From: Palsa-504 sp963767565
Lineage (GTDB): Bacteria > Actinomycetota > Actinomycetes > Streptosporangiales > Streptosporangiaceae
DNA length: 64,000 nt
Assembly (NCBI GenBank): GCA_963767565.1
Contig: CAVYEG010000006.1
Location: 2,080,016 to 2,144,015 of the forward strand
Direction: 5' to 3'
Shown here one piece after another: positions 56,626 through 64,000 of the stretch (position 1 is its first letter; every line of letters begins with the position of its first letter). The translations under genes and the position numbers were made by a program. The notes under the pieces are model-generated. The model saw only the letters and a list, made by a program, of their open reading frames with translations. It did not search any database and had not been told where the DNA came from.

Positions 56626-56909
56626 ATGGCAACGCTGGTAGCGGGCATCATCTTCGCGGCCGGCTGCGGCGTGGTGGCGTGGTGGAACAGAAGCGGGTCC
56701 CGTAAGCAGCGGTCCAGCGGTGACCGGCCAGACAGCAACGGCGGCACGCAGCAGGGCGGCCACCACCATCACGGCGGGAGCTCCGGCGGCGGGCACCGTC
56801 ACGGCGGGAGCTCGGCGGCGGGCACCATCACGGCGGCGGCTCCGGCGGCGGGCACCATCACGGCGGCGGCTCCGGCGGCGGGGACTCCGGCGGGCACCAT
56901 CACGGCTGA
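56626..56909 (+). pseudogene. Short membrane-anchored Gly/His-rich protein, frameshifted in the repeat
   Basis: MATLVAGIIFAAGCGVVAWW is a likely signal or membrane anchor. A basic linker follows, then GGHHHHGGSSGGGHRHGGSS. After one missing base near 56814, GHHHGGGSGGGHHHGGGS units continue to a stop at 56907-56909. In the uncorrected frame the product instead runs in Ala/Thr repeats to 56985. The His/Gly repeats could bind divalent metals. ATG 56626 has GGAGG upstream. Family not recognised. The repeat makes both slippage and assembly errors plausible. Confidence 0.55.
56755..56906 (+). repeat. His/Gly-coding tandem repeat of about 27-30 bp
   Basis: Units built on GGGCACCATCACGGCGGCGG recur about four times with small changes, encoding GHHHGGGSG. 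Located in the 3' half of the small membrane-anchored protein gene. Confidence 0.75.
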
Positions 56910-57009
56910 GCCTGGCCAGGCCGGCGCCGCTCGCCTGTTTCGCCGGTGCACCGTCGGTAGGACCACGGGCCGGAGGACATCATGAGGCCGCGCGGCCCGG
57001 ATCGGCGGG

Positions 57010-58587
57010 CTAGCCGACCTGGGCGGTGCGGCCGGCCCAGTAGGGGGCGCGAAGCTGGCGCTTGAGGAGCTTGCCTGACCCGGTGCGGGGCAGCTCGTCG
57101 GCGAAGGCCACCGAGCGCGGTACCTTGTAGCTGGCCAGGTGCTCGCGCGCGAACGCGGTCACTTCCTCGGCGGTCAGCGGCAAGCCGGGCGACCGCACGA
57201 CCGTCGCGTGCACGACCTCGCCCCACTGCTCTGACGGGATGCCGAACACCGCGACGTCGTAGATCGCAGGATGCTGCTCAAGCGCGGCCTCGATCTCGGC
57301 GGGGTAGATGTTCATCCCGCCGGAGATGATCATGTCGGCCCTGCGGTCGCAGATATACAGGTAGCCCTCGTCGTCCCGGTAGGCGATATCGCCGACCGTA
57401 TGGAAGTCACCGCGGCTGTTCGCGGCATAGCCGGAGTCGTTCTTGTAGTAGGCGTCGAACGTGACCTTGGACCGCACGAACACCTCACCCGGGTGGTCCG
57501 GCCCGGTCCCGGTGACCTCGGTGCCGTCCTCGCCGACCAGCATGATCTCGATGCCGGGCGCCGGCTGGCCGCACGACCCCGGCTTGCGCAGCTGGTCCTC
57601 GGGCTTCAGCACGGTGTCCACGCCGAGCTCGGTGGACCCGTAGACCTCGAACAGCGACCCGGGCGGGAAGTCCGCCAGGTACTGCTGCTTGAGCGCATAG
57701 CTCCACGGCGCGGCGTTGGCCACCATGACCCGCATGCTGGAACGGTCGTAGCGGTCCTTTACCTCCGGCGGCAGCGCGCAGATCATCCGGACCAGTGCCG
57801 GCGCGGAGAACGTCGAGCTCACCCGGTATTTGTCCACCAGCCGCAGCCAGTCCTCGGGGTCGAACCTACGCTGCACGATGATCGTCTGGCCGAACAGCAG
57901 GCCGGCGCTCATAAACGCGCTGGGGCCGCTGTGGTACAGCGGGCCTGAGGTGAGGTAGATGTCGTCGGGACGGTAACCCAGCAGGTTCAGCAGGGCTCCG
58001 AGGACTTCCGGATTCGGGGGGCCGTGCCGGACCGCGCCCTTCGGCTTGCCGGTCGTGCCGGACGTGTAGATCATCGCCCCGCCGGTGCCGGCCGCGTCCC
58101 CGACGTCGGGCACGCCGGCCGAGGCGGCCGCGATGTCGGCGCCGGTCAGCATCCCGGCTGGCATCTGTGCTTCGCTGGCCGGGCCCGGCCCGGCGGCGAT
58201 GATGTGCCGTACCTTCTCCAGCCGGCCGCGCAGCGCGGCGAACATCGGCACGTACTCATGGTCCACGTAGGCGATCTCGGCGTCGCTGTGGTTGATGACG
58301 TACAGCGCCTCCTCCGGCGTCAGCCGGTAGTTCAGCGGCACGGCGATCGCGCCGATCTTCCTGGTAGCGTTCATGACCGCGACGACGTCGGGCGAGTTCG
58401 GACCGCACCACAGGATCTTGCGGGCCGGCCCGGCCCCCAGCGACAGCAGCAGGTTCCCGATCCGGTTGGCCTGCGCCTCAAGCTCGGCGTAGGGCCAGGT
58501 GACGACGGTCCCCTCCGGTCTGTCGTCGATGACGGCTGGCTTGTCCGGCTGGCTCTGGGCGAAGATCGAGAGAGTGTCGTCCGGCAT
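57010..58587 (-). CDS. Acyl-CoA synthetase (AMP-binding, FadD-like)
   Basis: 525 residues. The P-loop YTSGTTGKPKG lies at 174-184, the A5 motif is FEVYGSTELGVDT, and GDIAYRDDEGYLYICDRRADMIISGGMNIYPAEIE contains the hinge Asp and A8 loop. PRTGSGKLLKRQL places the C-terminal catalytic Lys. It forms an acyl-adenylate and then an acyl-CoA from a free acid, feeding beta-oxidation. ATG 58587. Divergent genes are absent; MBL hydrolase follows upstream on the same strand after 106 bp. Confidence 0.93.
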   Translation of the reverse strand: MPDDTLSIFAQSQPDKPAVIDDRPEGTVVTWPYAELEAQANRIGNLLLSLGAGPARKILWCGPNSPDVVAVMNATRKIGAIAVPLNYRLTPEEALYVINHSDAEIAYVDHEYVPMFAALRGRLEKVRHIIAAGPGPASEAQMPAGMLTGADIAAASAGVPDVGDAAGTGGAMIYTSGTTGKPKGAVRHGPPNPEVLGALLNLLGYRPDDIYLTSGPLYHSGPSAFMSAGLLFGQTIIVQRRFDPEDWLRLVDKYRVSSTFSAPALVRMICALPPEVKDRYDRSSMRVMVANAAPWSYALKQQYLADFPPGSLFEVYGSTELGVDTVLKPEDQLRKPGSCGQPAPGIEIMLVGEDGTEVTGTGPDHPGEVFVRSKVTFDAYYKNDSGYAANSRGDFHTVGDIAYRDDEGYLYICDRRADMIISGGMNIYPAEIEAALEQHPAIYDVAVFGIPSEQWGEVVHATVVRSPGLPLTAEEVTAFAREHLASYKVPRSVAFADELPRTGSGKLLKRQLRAPYWAGRTAQVG

Positions 58588-58693
58588 CGCACCTGTTCCT
58601 CATGGACGTTAGCCAGCGGGTACCGGCGGCGGTCCGCAATCCGCCGTCTACGTCAATGTACGGATCCGGTACCGATCGGTAAATCCCGCGGCC

Positions 58694-59320
58694 TCAGTGA
58701 CCTCGGTCGATCCATTCCTGCAGGTGCGGCCGTTCAGCACCGATGGTGGTGTCCGAGCCGTGGCCGGTGTGGACCACCGTGTCAGAGTCGAGGACCAGCA
58801 GCCGGTCGCGGATCGAGTCGATGATCGTGCCGAAGTCGGAGAACGACCGCCCGGTCGCGCCCGGCCCGCCGGCGAACAGCGTGTCACCGCTGAACAGCAG
58901 GCCCTGGTCGGCCAGGTGGAAGCACACGGAGCCACGGGAATGCCCGGGCGTGTGCAGCACGGTGAGCCCGGCGCCGGCCACCGCGATCGTCTGCCCGTCG
59001 GCCAGGTCCCGGTCGTGGGCCTGGCCGGGATAGGTCTGATCCCACAGCTCGCGGTCGGCGGGGTGCAGCCAGACCGGCGCGCCGGTGGCCTCGGCCAGCG
59101 CGGCCGCAGCGTCGATGTGGTCGTCGTGGGCGTGGGTACACAAGATGGCGGTGAGCCGGCGCGGCTCCACGGCGGCCAGGATCGCGGTCGCGTCGTGCGG
59201 GGCGTCGATGACGATGCACTCGGCGTCGTCGCCGAGCAGCCAGACGTTGTTGTCCACGTCCCAGGTGCCGCCGTCGAGGGAGAACGTGCCCGACGTGACG
59301 AGATGGTTCACGGTGATCAT
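58694..59320 (-). CDS. MBL-fold metallo-hydrolase (glyoxalase II-like)
   Basis: 208 residues. The zinc motif CTHAHDDHIDAAAAL has His63, His65, Asp67 and His68. VLHTPGHSRGSVCFHL and LLFSGDTLFAGGPGATGR supply further ligands, and the closing VVHTGHGSDTTIGAE has the last His. Likely a hydroxyacylglutathione-hydrolase-like or mycothiol-type thioester hydrolase. ATG 59320 is chosen; the longer frame to 59407 would add a DPDPDP repeat peptide encoded by GGGTCC repeats at 59366-59390. Confidence 0.9.
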   Translation of the reverse strand: MITVNHLVTSGTFSLDGGTWDVDNNVWLLGDDAECIVIDAPHDATAILAAVEPRRLTAILCTHAHDDHIDAAAALAEATGAPVWLHPADRELWDQTYPGQAHDRDLADGQTIAVAGAGLTVLHTPGHSRGSVCFHLADQGLLFSGDTLFAGGPGATGRSFSDFGTIIDSIRDRLLVLDSDTVVHTGHGSDTTIGAERPHLQEWIDRGH

Positions 59321-59365
59321 CACCGCTGATCTTAGCCACCTTTGTCCCGGGCGGCCGGCGGCCGG

Positions 59366-59390
59366 GTCCGGGTCCGGGTCCGGGTCCCAA
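59366..59390. repeat. GGGTCC hexanucleotide repeat
   Basis: Four consecutive GGGTCC/GGTCCG units upstream of the MBL gene start, a possible slippage site. Confidence 0.8.
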
Positions 59391-59405
59391 AACCCCAGAC
59401 CGACC

Positions 59406-59459
59406 ACACCTATGGTCCATCGCTGTTGCTATAGCGACACCTATGGTCCATCGCTGTTG
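59406..59459 (+). repeat. Pair of 23-bp direct repeats, 31-bp period
   Basis: The unit ACACCTATGGTCCATCGCTG (plus TTG) occurs at 59406-59428 and 59437-59459. The intervening bases hold TGCTATAGC. Located in the 229-bp gap between the MBL gene and the MOSC remnant; may be a binding-site pair or relic of duplication. Confidence 0.8.
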
Positions 59460-59549
59460 TTGTGTGCTCCGGCGAGGCGAGGGGTATGGGGCTGGTGTGG
59501 CGTAAGGGGCCGGAGCCTGGGGTGCCGAATCGCATAGCACTCGGCGTGG

Positions 59550-59984
59550 TTGTGGCTCGGGCTGCTGCCGGTCAACGTCGGGCTGCCGCGCGACGTGACC
59601 TGGCAGGGCAAGACCGTGCACACCGGAGCATGGAAGTACCCGGTGGAGGGCCCGGCGATGGTCCGGTCGCTCAACATCGACGGAGACGGGCAGGGCGACA
59701 CGGCCGGGCATGGCGGCGAGCAGCGCGCGGTCCTGGTCTACCAGGTCGACTCCTACCGGTACTGGCAACGGCACTTCGGCCGGGACGACCTCGGCTGCGG
59801 CCAGTTCGGGGAGAACCTGACCGCTGACGGCCTGGCCGGCGACGAGGTCTTCATCGGCGACCGGTACCGCATCGGCGAAGCCGAGTTCGAGGTCACCCCC
59901 GGACCTGCTGGCCGCCCCGGCCGGCGGAGAGGTACCCATCTGCTGCGCTCAGCCCCGCTCCGACATCGTCCTGGACATGTATGA
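59550..59984 (+). pseudogene. MOSC-domain protein, truncated
   Basis: LLPVNVGLPRDVTWQGKTVHTGAWKYPVEGPAMVRSLNIDGDGQGDTAGHGGEQRAVLVYQ and GRDDLGCGQFGENLTADGLAGDEVFIGDRYRIGEAEFEVTP are the N-terminal two thirds of a MOSC (molybdenum cofactor sulfurase C-terminal-like) protein. The segment after AEFEVTP, which should contain the conserved Cys (PRVTCYR), is replaced by unrelated Arg-rich frame. The start is poor (TTG without ribosome site). Probably a decayed gene; part of a larger MOSC-reductase in origin. Confidence 0.7.
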
Positions 59985-60040
59985 CGCTGGTGTCCGATAC
60001 AGCGGTATAGTCTGTTTTCTCTTCCTCCAGGCCTGGATGG

Positions 60041-61243
60041 ATGTCGATGTCACGCTCGGGGCTACTCAACCTCAATCTCGCCGGGAGGCAGACCCGGCCT
60101 GATCTGGCTGCCGCCCGGGACCACGAGACCAGGCGGGGACTCCCGCTGCCGCTGTACGGGACGCTGATTTTCGTGGGCATCCGCGTGCTCGGCCTGGTCG
60201 TCGCCGGGATCCTGCTGCCCCGCGGCCGGTTCCACCTGGTCCATGCTTCGCTGCGGGGCTTGCTTAAGTCGTGGGACGGCGGCCGGTACCTGTACATCGC
60301 GGCGCACGGCTATCCCGGTGACAGGAACATCCTCTGGTTCCCCGGCTATCCGGCGGCCATCCGCGCCGTCCACGGGATACCCGACGTGCACCTGGGCGAA
60401 GCGGCCCTGATCGTCACGATCGTCACCGGGCTGGCGGCGGCGTGGGGGCTGACCAGGCTGGTCATGACGCTCACCGGCAACCGGCGGATCAGCCTGCTGA
60501 CCACGGCGCTGTGGGCGGCGGCACCGGCCTCCTTCGTGCTCTCGATGATGTACTCCGAGGCCCTGTTCTGCGCGCTGGCCATCTGGGCCCTCGTCGCCCT
60601 GGCCGAACGGCGCTGGCTGACCGCGGCGGGCCTGACCATCCTGGCGGGGACCGTGCGCACCAGCGCCCTGGCCCTGATCGTGGCGGTCATCGTCGCGGCG
60701 GTACCCGTCTTGTTCCGCGCGGCGGAGGAACGGCAGCGTTTCGCCGCCTGGTGGCGTCCGGCGGCCGCGCTGGTGCTGGCCCCGCTCGGCTTGCTCGGGT
60801 TCTTTGCCTACGCGGCCTTGACGACCCACCGGTGGAACGGATGGTTCCTGTCCGAGGAGAAGGTACACAACGGCTTCGACCTGGGACGCAGCCTGCTGCT
60901 GACGCTGAAGCACTCGATCGCCTGGGGCCCTTCGGCCTATGTCGCGCTGACCTTGCTGGTGATCGCCGCGGCCGTGGTCCTGGCCGGGTTCAGCCTGACC
61001 GAGCGCCTGCCCGCCTGCGTGCAGGCTTACACGCTCCTGATCGTGCTGCTGGCCCTGGCGTCGGGGCCTGGTTACCTGGGCTCCAAGCCGCGCTTCCTGC
61101 TGCCGGCCATGCTGCTGGGCCTCCCGCTGGCTCGCTGGCTGGCCCGGGCGCGGACGTGGGTGCTGGTTCCGCTGATCGCCACGTTCGCGGTCGCGTCAAC
61201 CTGGTTCTTCCTCTATCTCATTAGTTTCCGCTGGGCACCCTGA
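60041..61243 (+). CDS. GT-C membrane glycosyltransferase (PIG-V-like mannosyltransferase)
   Basis: 400 residues with about nine membrane helices. The first loop holds KSWDGGRYLYIAAHGYPGDRNILWFPGYPAAI, where W-D-(G/x)-x-x-Y and FPGYP are hallmarks of PIG-V/actinobacterial polyprenyl-phosphate-mannose-dependent mannosyltransferases. Later SMMYSEALFCALAIWALVAL and LGSKPRFLLPAMLLGLPLARW agree. It would transfer mannose to a lipid or glycan on the outer membrane face. ATG 60041; a TATAGT box about 30 bases upstream suggests its own promoter. Confidence 0.85.
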   Translation: MSMSRSGLLNLNLAGRQTRPDLAAARDHETRRGLPLPLYGTLIFVGIRVLGLVVAGILLPRGRFHLVHASLRGLLKSWDGGRYLYIAAHGYPGDRNILWFPGYPAAIRAVHGIPDVHLGEAALIVTIVTGLAAAWGLTRLVMTLTGNRRISLLTTALWAAAPASFVLSMMYSEALFCALAIWALVALAERRWLTAAGLTILAGTVRTSALALIVAVIVAAVPVLFRAAEERQRFAAWWRPAAALVLAPLGLLGFFAYAALTTHRWNGWFLSEEKVHNGFDLGRSLLLTLKHSIAWGPSAYVALTLLVIAAAVVLAGFSLTERLPACVQAYTLLIVLLALASGPGYLGSKPRFLLPAMLLGLPLARWLARARTWVLVPLIATFAVASTWFFLYLISFRWAP

Positions 61244-61244
61244 A

Positions 61245-61937
61245 TTAGGCCGCGGGCCACGGGCGGGCGGCCAGGACGGCTAGGTGCAGCGACACGAGCG
61301 TTTCCTCGAGCTCGGGGAGCGCGGCGGTACGGCCCGCGCGGACCATGGACTGCACTAGCTGGACGGTGGCTCCGGCCAGGGCGAGATACGCCTCGGCGGG
61401 AACGGAGGGCCATTCCGGGCGGTGCGCTCGCGCGCGCTGGTGCCAGATCCGGTTCAGGTCGGCGAACAGGCCGGGCGCGGCATCGAGCCGGCCCACCGCC
61501 CGCGGGCCAGCGGCCGGCATGTGGATGTAGAAGACCCTGGCGAAGGCCGGCTCGGCGGCCAGGAACGCGAGGAACGCCCGGCAGGCGACCCGGAGTATCT
61601 CCTCGTCGCGGGTCCCGGCCGGGACCGCCCGCGTCGCGGCCACGATCTGGCCGATCATGAGGTCCCGGCCTTGGCCGGTGGCGCTCAGGAAGCAGTCTTC
61701 CTTGTCCGCGAAGTGGGCGTAGAAGGCGGCCCGGGACACCCGGGCCCGCCGCACGATGTCGGCCACGGTTACGGCCGGGTAGCCGGATTCCGATACCGCG
61801 GCGATCACTGACCGCAGCAGCCGTTCGCGCTGGGAGGCGCGCACAGCCGGCTGCGGCAGGCGGCTCCGGCCGCGGGGAAGACCCGGCTGGCCCTCGTGGG
61901 TCTGGGCCAGAGTTCCCCCTTGCCCGGTATCGGTCAC
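61245..61937 (-). CDS. TetR/AcrR family transcriptional regulator
   Basis: 230 residues. An extended N-terminus is followed by RERLLRSVIAAVSESGYPAVTVADIVRRARVSRAAFYAHFADKEDCFLSA, the TetR DNA-binding helix-turn-helix. The C-terminal ligand domain includes FLAFLAAEPAFARVFYIHMPAAGPRAVGRLDA, typical of actinobacterial regulators of lipid metabolism. GTG 61937. The palindrome at 61964-61983 lies just upstream and is a likely autoregulatory operator that could also control the divergent small gene and esterase. Confidence 0.92.
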   Translation of the reverse strand: MTDTGQGGTLAQTHEGQPGLPRGRSRLPQPAVRASQRERLLRSVIAAVSESGYPAVTVADIVRRARVSRAAFYAHFADKEDCFLSATGQGRDLMIGQIVAATRAVPAGTRDEEILRVACRAFLAFLAAEPAFARVFYIHMPAAGPRAVGRLDAAPGLFADLNRIWHQRARAHRPEWPSVPAEAYLALAGATVQLVQSMVRAGRTAALPELEETLVSLHLAVLAARPWPAA

Positions 61938-61963
61938 GGGCTTAGAGTAGCTGAGATAGTTCT

Positions 61964-61983
61964 AAAGTACCGATTCGTACTTT
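61964..61983. promoter_or_regulatory. Perfect 7-bp inverted repeat, TetR operator candidate
   Basis: AAAGTAC (61964-61970) and GTACTTT (61977-61983) around CGATTC, 27 bases upstream of the TetR gene start and in a locally AT-rich promoter segment. Confidence 0.7.
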
Positions 61984-62096
61984 TGATAAAGGCCCAGCTC
62001 GTACCCGCACGCCTTGGCGATTTGCAGCTGCCTGGCGGGGAAACCACGGCCCGTTCGGCCCATGAAAAGACAGCACAGCGGCGGGAAGGCAGGGCA

Positions 62097-62297
62097 ATGG
62101 CAGCGACCACCGACCTGCTGAGCCTGAGCGGGCTGGCGGCCGAGTTCCCGGGCTACGAGTTCGCCAAGCAGCAGACCTGGGGCGGCATCTCCATCGTCGC
62201 CCGACGCCTCGACGGCGGCACGCAGTCAGGCTTGTACGCCGTCATCACCGATGACCTGGACGAGATGCGCCGCGCGCTCCTTGAGCAGGGGCCGTGA
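62097..62297 (+). CDS. Small hypothetical protein
   Basis: 66 residues: MAATTDLLSLSGLAAEFPGYEFAKQQTWGGISIVARRLDGGTQSGLYAVITDDLDEMRRALLEQGP. It looks like a compact alpha/beta protein, and the pattern FPGYEF....W.G.S.VA..L.......YAVIT.D..E.R..L resembles small actinobacterial proteins of unknown role. ATG 62097 lies 8 bases after GGAAGGCAGGG. Divergent from the TetR gene. Confidence 0.6.
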   Translation: MAATTDLLSLSGLAAEFPGYEFAKQQTWGGISIVARRLDGGTQSGLYAVITDDLDEMRRALLEQGP

Positions 62298-62312
62298 AGG
62301 GAGAGACTTTCG

Positions 62313-63907
62313 ATGGTTAGGATCTGGGCCGGATGGCGGGTGCGTTCCCGGCTGGCGGTAGCCGGAGTCACGGCGGGTGCCCTGGTCGCGGTGGCGCCCA
62401 TGGCGAGCGCGAGTGCCCTCGGCGGGCCGGCGTGGCGGTGCCGGCGGCCCGGTAGCGGCCACCGCCAACGGCGCGGTCCGCGGGCTGGCCAGCGGGGGGG
62501 CCGATGAATTTCTCGGCCTCCCGTACGCCGCGCCGCCGGTGGGCGCGCTGCGCTGGCAGCCGCCGGCGCCTGCCGCCAGCTGGTCCGGCGTGCGCGACGC
62601 GACGAAGTTCGCGCCGCACTGCCCGCAGCTGGCGTCGCCGTTCGGCCAGGCCAGCACGTCGGAGGACTGCCTGTACCTGAACGTGTTCACGCCCCGCGGT
62701 GGCGGCGACCATCCGGTCATGGTGTGGATCCACGGCGGCGCGCTGGTGACCGGCGAAAGCGACGACTACGCGCCCGCGGGGCTCGTGGCGGACGGCGTAA
62801 CCGTGGTCACCATCAACTACCGGCTCGGCGCCCTCGGCTTCCTGGCCGACCCGGCGCTGGCCGATGCCAAGGGCCAGTCGGGTGACTACGGCCTGATGGA
62901 CCAGCAAGCCGCGCTGCGCTGGGTGCAGCGCAACATCGCCAGCTTCGGCGGCAACCCGCGAACGTCACCGTCTTCGGTGAGTCCGCGGGCGGCCTGTCCA
63001 CCCTGTCGCAGGTGGCATCGCCGCAGGCCAAGGGACTGTTCGAACGGCCATCGTGGAGAGCGGGTCCTACAACCTCACGCAGGCCTCGCTGGCCAGCGCC
63101 GAGACCGCGGGCGAAGCGTTCGCGACCAAGGCGGGGTGCGCCAGCCAGACGGCGGCCTGCCTGCGCAGCCTGCCCGTCTCGGCCGTCCTGGCCAACGAGG
63201 ACACGGCCGGCGACACGCCGAACATCAACAGCGAGGTGCTGCCTACCTCGCTGGGTACGGCGTTCGCCACCGGCAACTTCAACCGCGTGCCGATCATCAA
63301 CGGGACGAACCACGACGAGTGGCGGCTGTTCGTCGCGCTCAGCGAGCTGGAGGGCGCCCCGGTCACGGCGGCGAACTACCAGGCGATGATCGACTCGACC
63401 CTCGGGGTGCCCGGCCGTGGCCGCGGTGATCGCGGCCAAGTACCCGCTCAACAAGTTTCGAGCCCTTCGGTCGCCCTCGGCGCCGTCGGTACCGACGCCA
63501 TCTTCGCCTGCCCCGCGGTGGCCGTCGACCATTCGCTCTCCCGCTATGTCCCCACCTTCGCCTACGAGTTCAGCGACCAGAACGCGCCGCAGCGGTTCCT
63601 GCCCTCGGTCAGCTTCCCCTACGGTGCGGCCCACGCGTCGGAAATCCAGTACCTGTTCTCCCTGCCGTCGGCGGCGTTCCCGCAGGCGCTCTCGGCGCAG
63701 CAGCAGCGGCTGGCGGCGACCATGAAGGCGTACTGGACGAACTTCGCCGGGCGCGGATTCCCCGGCTCGTTTGGCACGCCGTGGTGGCCGCTGTTCAACG
63801 GCCTCACCCAGAAGATGGAGTCGCTGGTGCCGGCCGTGCCGCAGACCGAGACCGACTTCGCCAGCGCGCACAACTGCGCGTTCTGGACCGCGCTGGCGGC
63901 GGCCTGA
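62313..63907 (+). pseudogene. Secreted type-B carboxylesterase with several single-base frameshifts
   Basis: Frame 1 gives a signal peptide (RSRLAVAGVTAGALVAVAPMASASA). A shift near 62430 leads to NGAVRGLASGGADEFLGLPYAAPPVGALRW, SEDCLYLNVFTPRGGGDHPVMVWIHGGALVTGESDDY and INYRLGALGFLADP. Shifts near 62960 and 63047 split GNPRNVTVFGESAGGLS, the nucleophile motif (GESAGG). The last frame gives INGTNHDEWRLFVAL, then, after insertions near 63411, 63453 and 63466, SEIQYLF to a stop at 63907. Restored, it is a complete esterase/lipase of about 530 residues. The number and balance of indels favour sequence error. Confidence 0.8.
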
Positions 63908-63987
63908 CGCCGGTCCTGACGCCGGTGCCGACGTGGGTGCCGACGCCGGTCTCGACGCCGGTCCCGACGTGGGCCCGCCGTCGGGAC
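63908..63987 (+). repeat. Imperfect 12-bp tandem repeats at the right edge
   Basis: GACGCCGGTCCT, GACGCCGGTGCC, GACGTGGGTGCC and similar units repeat six or seven times directly after the esterase stop. Low complexity; the window ends within or just past it. Confidence 0.75.
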
Positions 63988-64000
63988 CGGAAGGGCGGGT

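Noticed and set aside
60062..60913. Antisense open frame opposite the GT-C mannosyltransferase
   Set aside because: Gln/Arg/Gly-rich shadow of a membrane-protein gene; no ribosome site or homology.

Overview
The window is high-G+C, densely packed DNA that reads as an actinomycete chromosome. The pointers are frequent GTG starts with GGAGG-type ribosome sites, two LLM-class (F420-type) oxidoreductases, a DinB/mycothiol-type protein, a FabG-rich catabolic repertoire and many TetR-style palindromes. No rRNA, tRNA, CRISPR array, integrase or complete insertion sequence was seen. I read it as an accessory catabolic region for lipids or cyclic isoprenoids (steroid- or terpenoid-like) rather than a housekeeping stretch; this is inference from protein families, and no substrate is proven.

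Region 1 (1-9.6 kb): a thiamine-dependent dehydrogenase E1-alpha runs leftward off the window. Across a perfect operator-like palindrome a rightward operon begins: SDR, ThuA-like, SDR, ThuA-like, CurA-type reductase, acyl-CoA dehydrogenase, DUF35 OB-fold protein, thiolase/Ltp-like protein, acyl-CoA dehydrogenase. Two copies of a hairpin-bearing repeat bracket the thiolase. Region 2 (9.6-15.1 kb): two broken SDR 3' ends and a phosphoesterase gene bracketed by a 23-bp direct repeat, then a leftward group with a Rieske oxygenase and an acyl-CoA dehydrogenase whose frame runs on into a small downstream protein. Region 3 (15.3-20.1 kb): PHA synthase, 3-hydroxybutyrate-dehydrogenase-like SDR, dihydrolipoamide dehydrogenase and a TIGR03086-like protein; the first two share a promoter-proximal palindrome. 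Region 4 (20.1-26.1 kb): a ribose-type ABC importer with its binding protein divergent from ATPase and permease, flanked by NTF2-like proteins.

Region 5 (26.1-34 kb): a phosphotransferase split by a frameshift, an epimerase, NTF2-like proteins, a flavoprotein dehydrogenase, a CrtC/AttH-like protein and an LLM oxidoreductase. Two divergent promoters here are duplicates with the same operator geometry. Region 6 (34.2-41.2 kb): a leftward run of eight genes (SDR, TIM-barrel isomerase, NTF2-like, SDR, cytochrome P450, SurE phosphatase, histidine phosphatase, SDR), partly translationally coupled. This is the best candidate for an undescribed pathway. Region 7 (41.3-48 kb): LLM oxidoreductase, OYE/FadH-like flavoenzyme with a changed Fe-S motif, HpcH/HpaI lyase, crotonase, thioesterase and PhyH dioxygenase.

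Region 8 (48-64 kb) is more housekeeping-like: membrane protein, cold-shock protein, pyruvate kinase, a kinase/PLP-lyase pair, acyl-CoA synthetase, MBL hydrolase, GT-C mannosyltransferase and a TetR regulator with its own palindrome. It also holds an acoX/acoC deletion scar and many single-base frameshifts at short homopolymers (SMP-30, crotonase, His-rich protein, carboxylesterase). The mix of +1 and -1 shifts that restore long conserved frames suggests consensus sequencing errors, so 'pseudogene' calls there are provisional.
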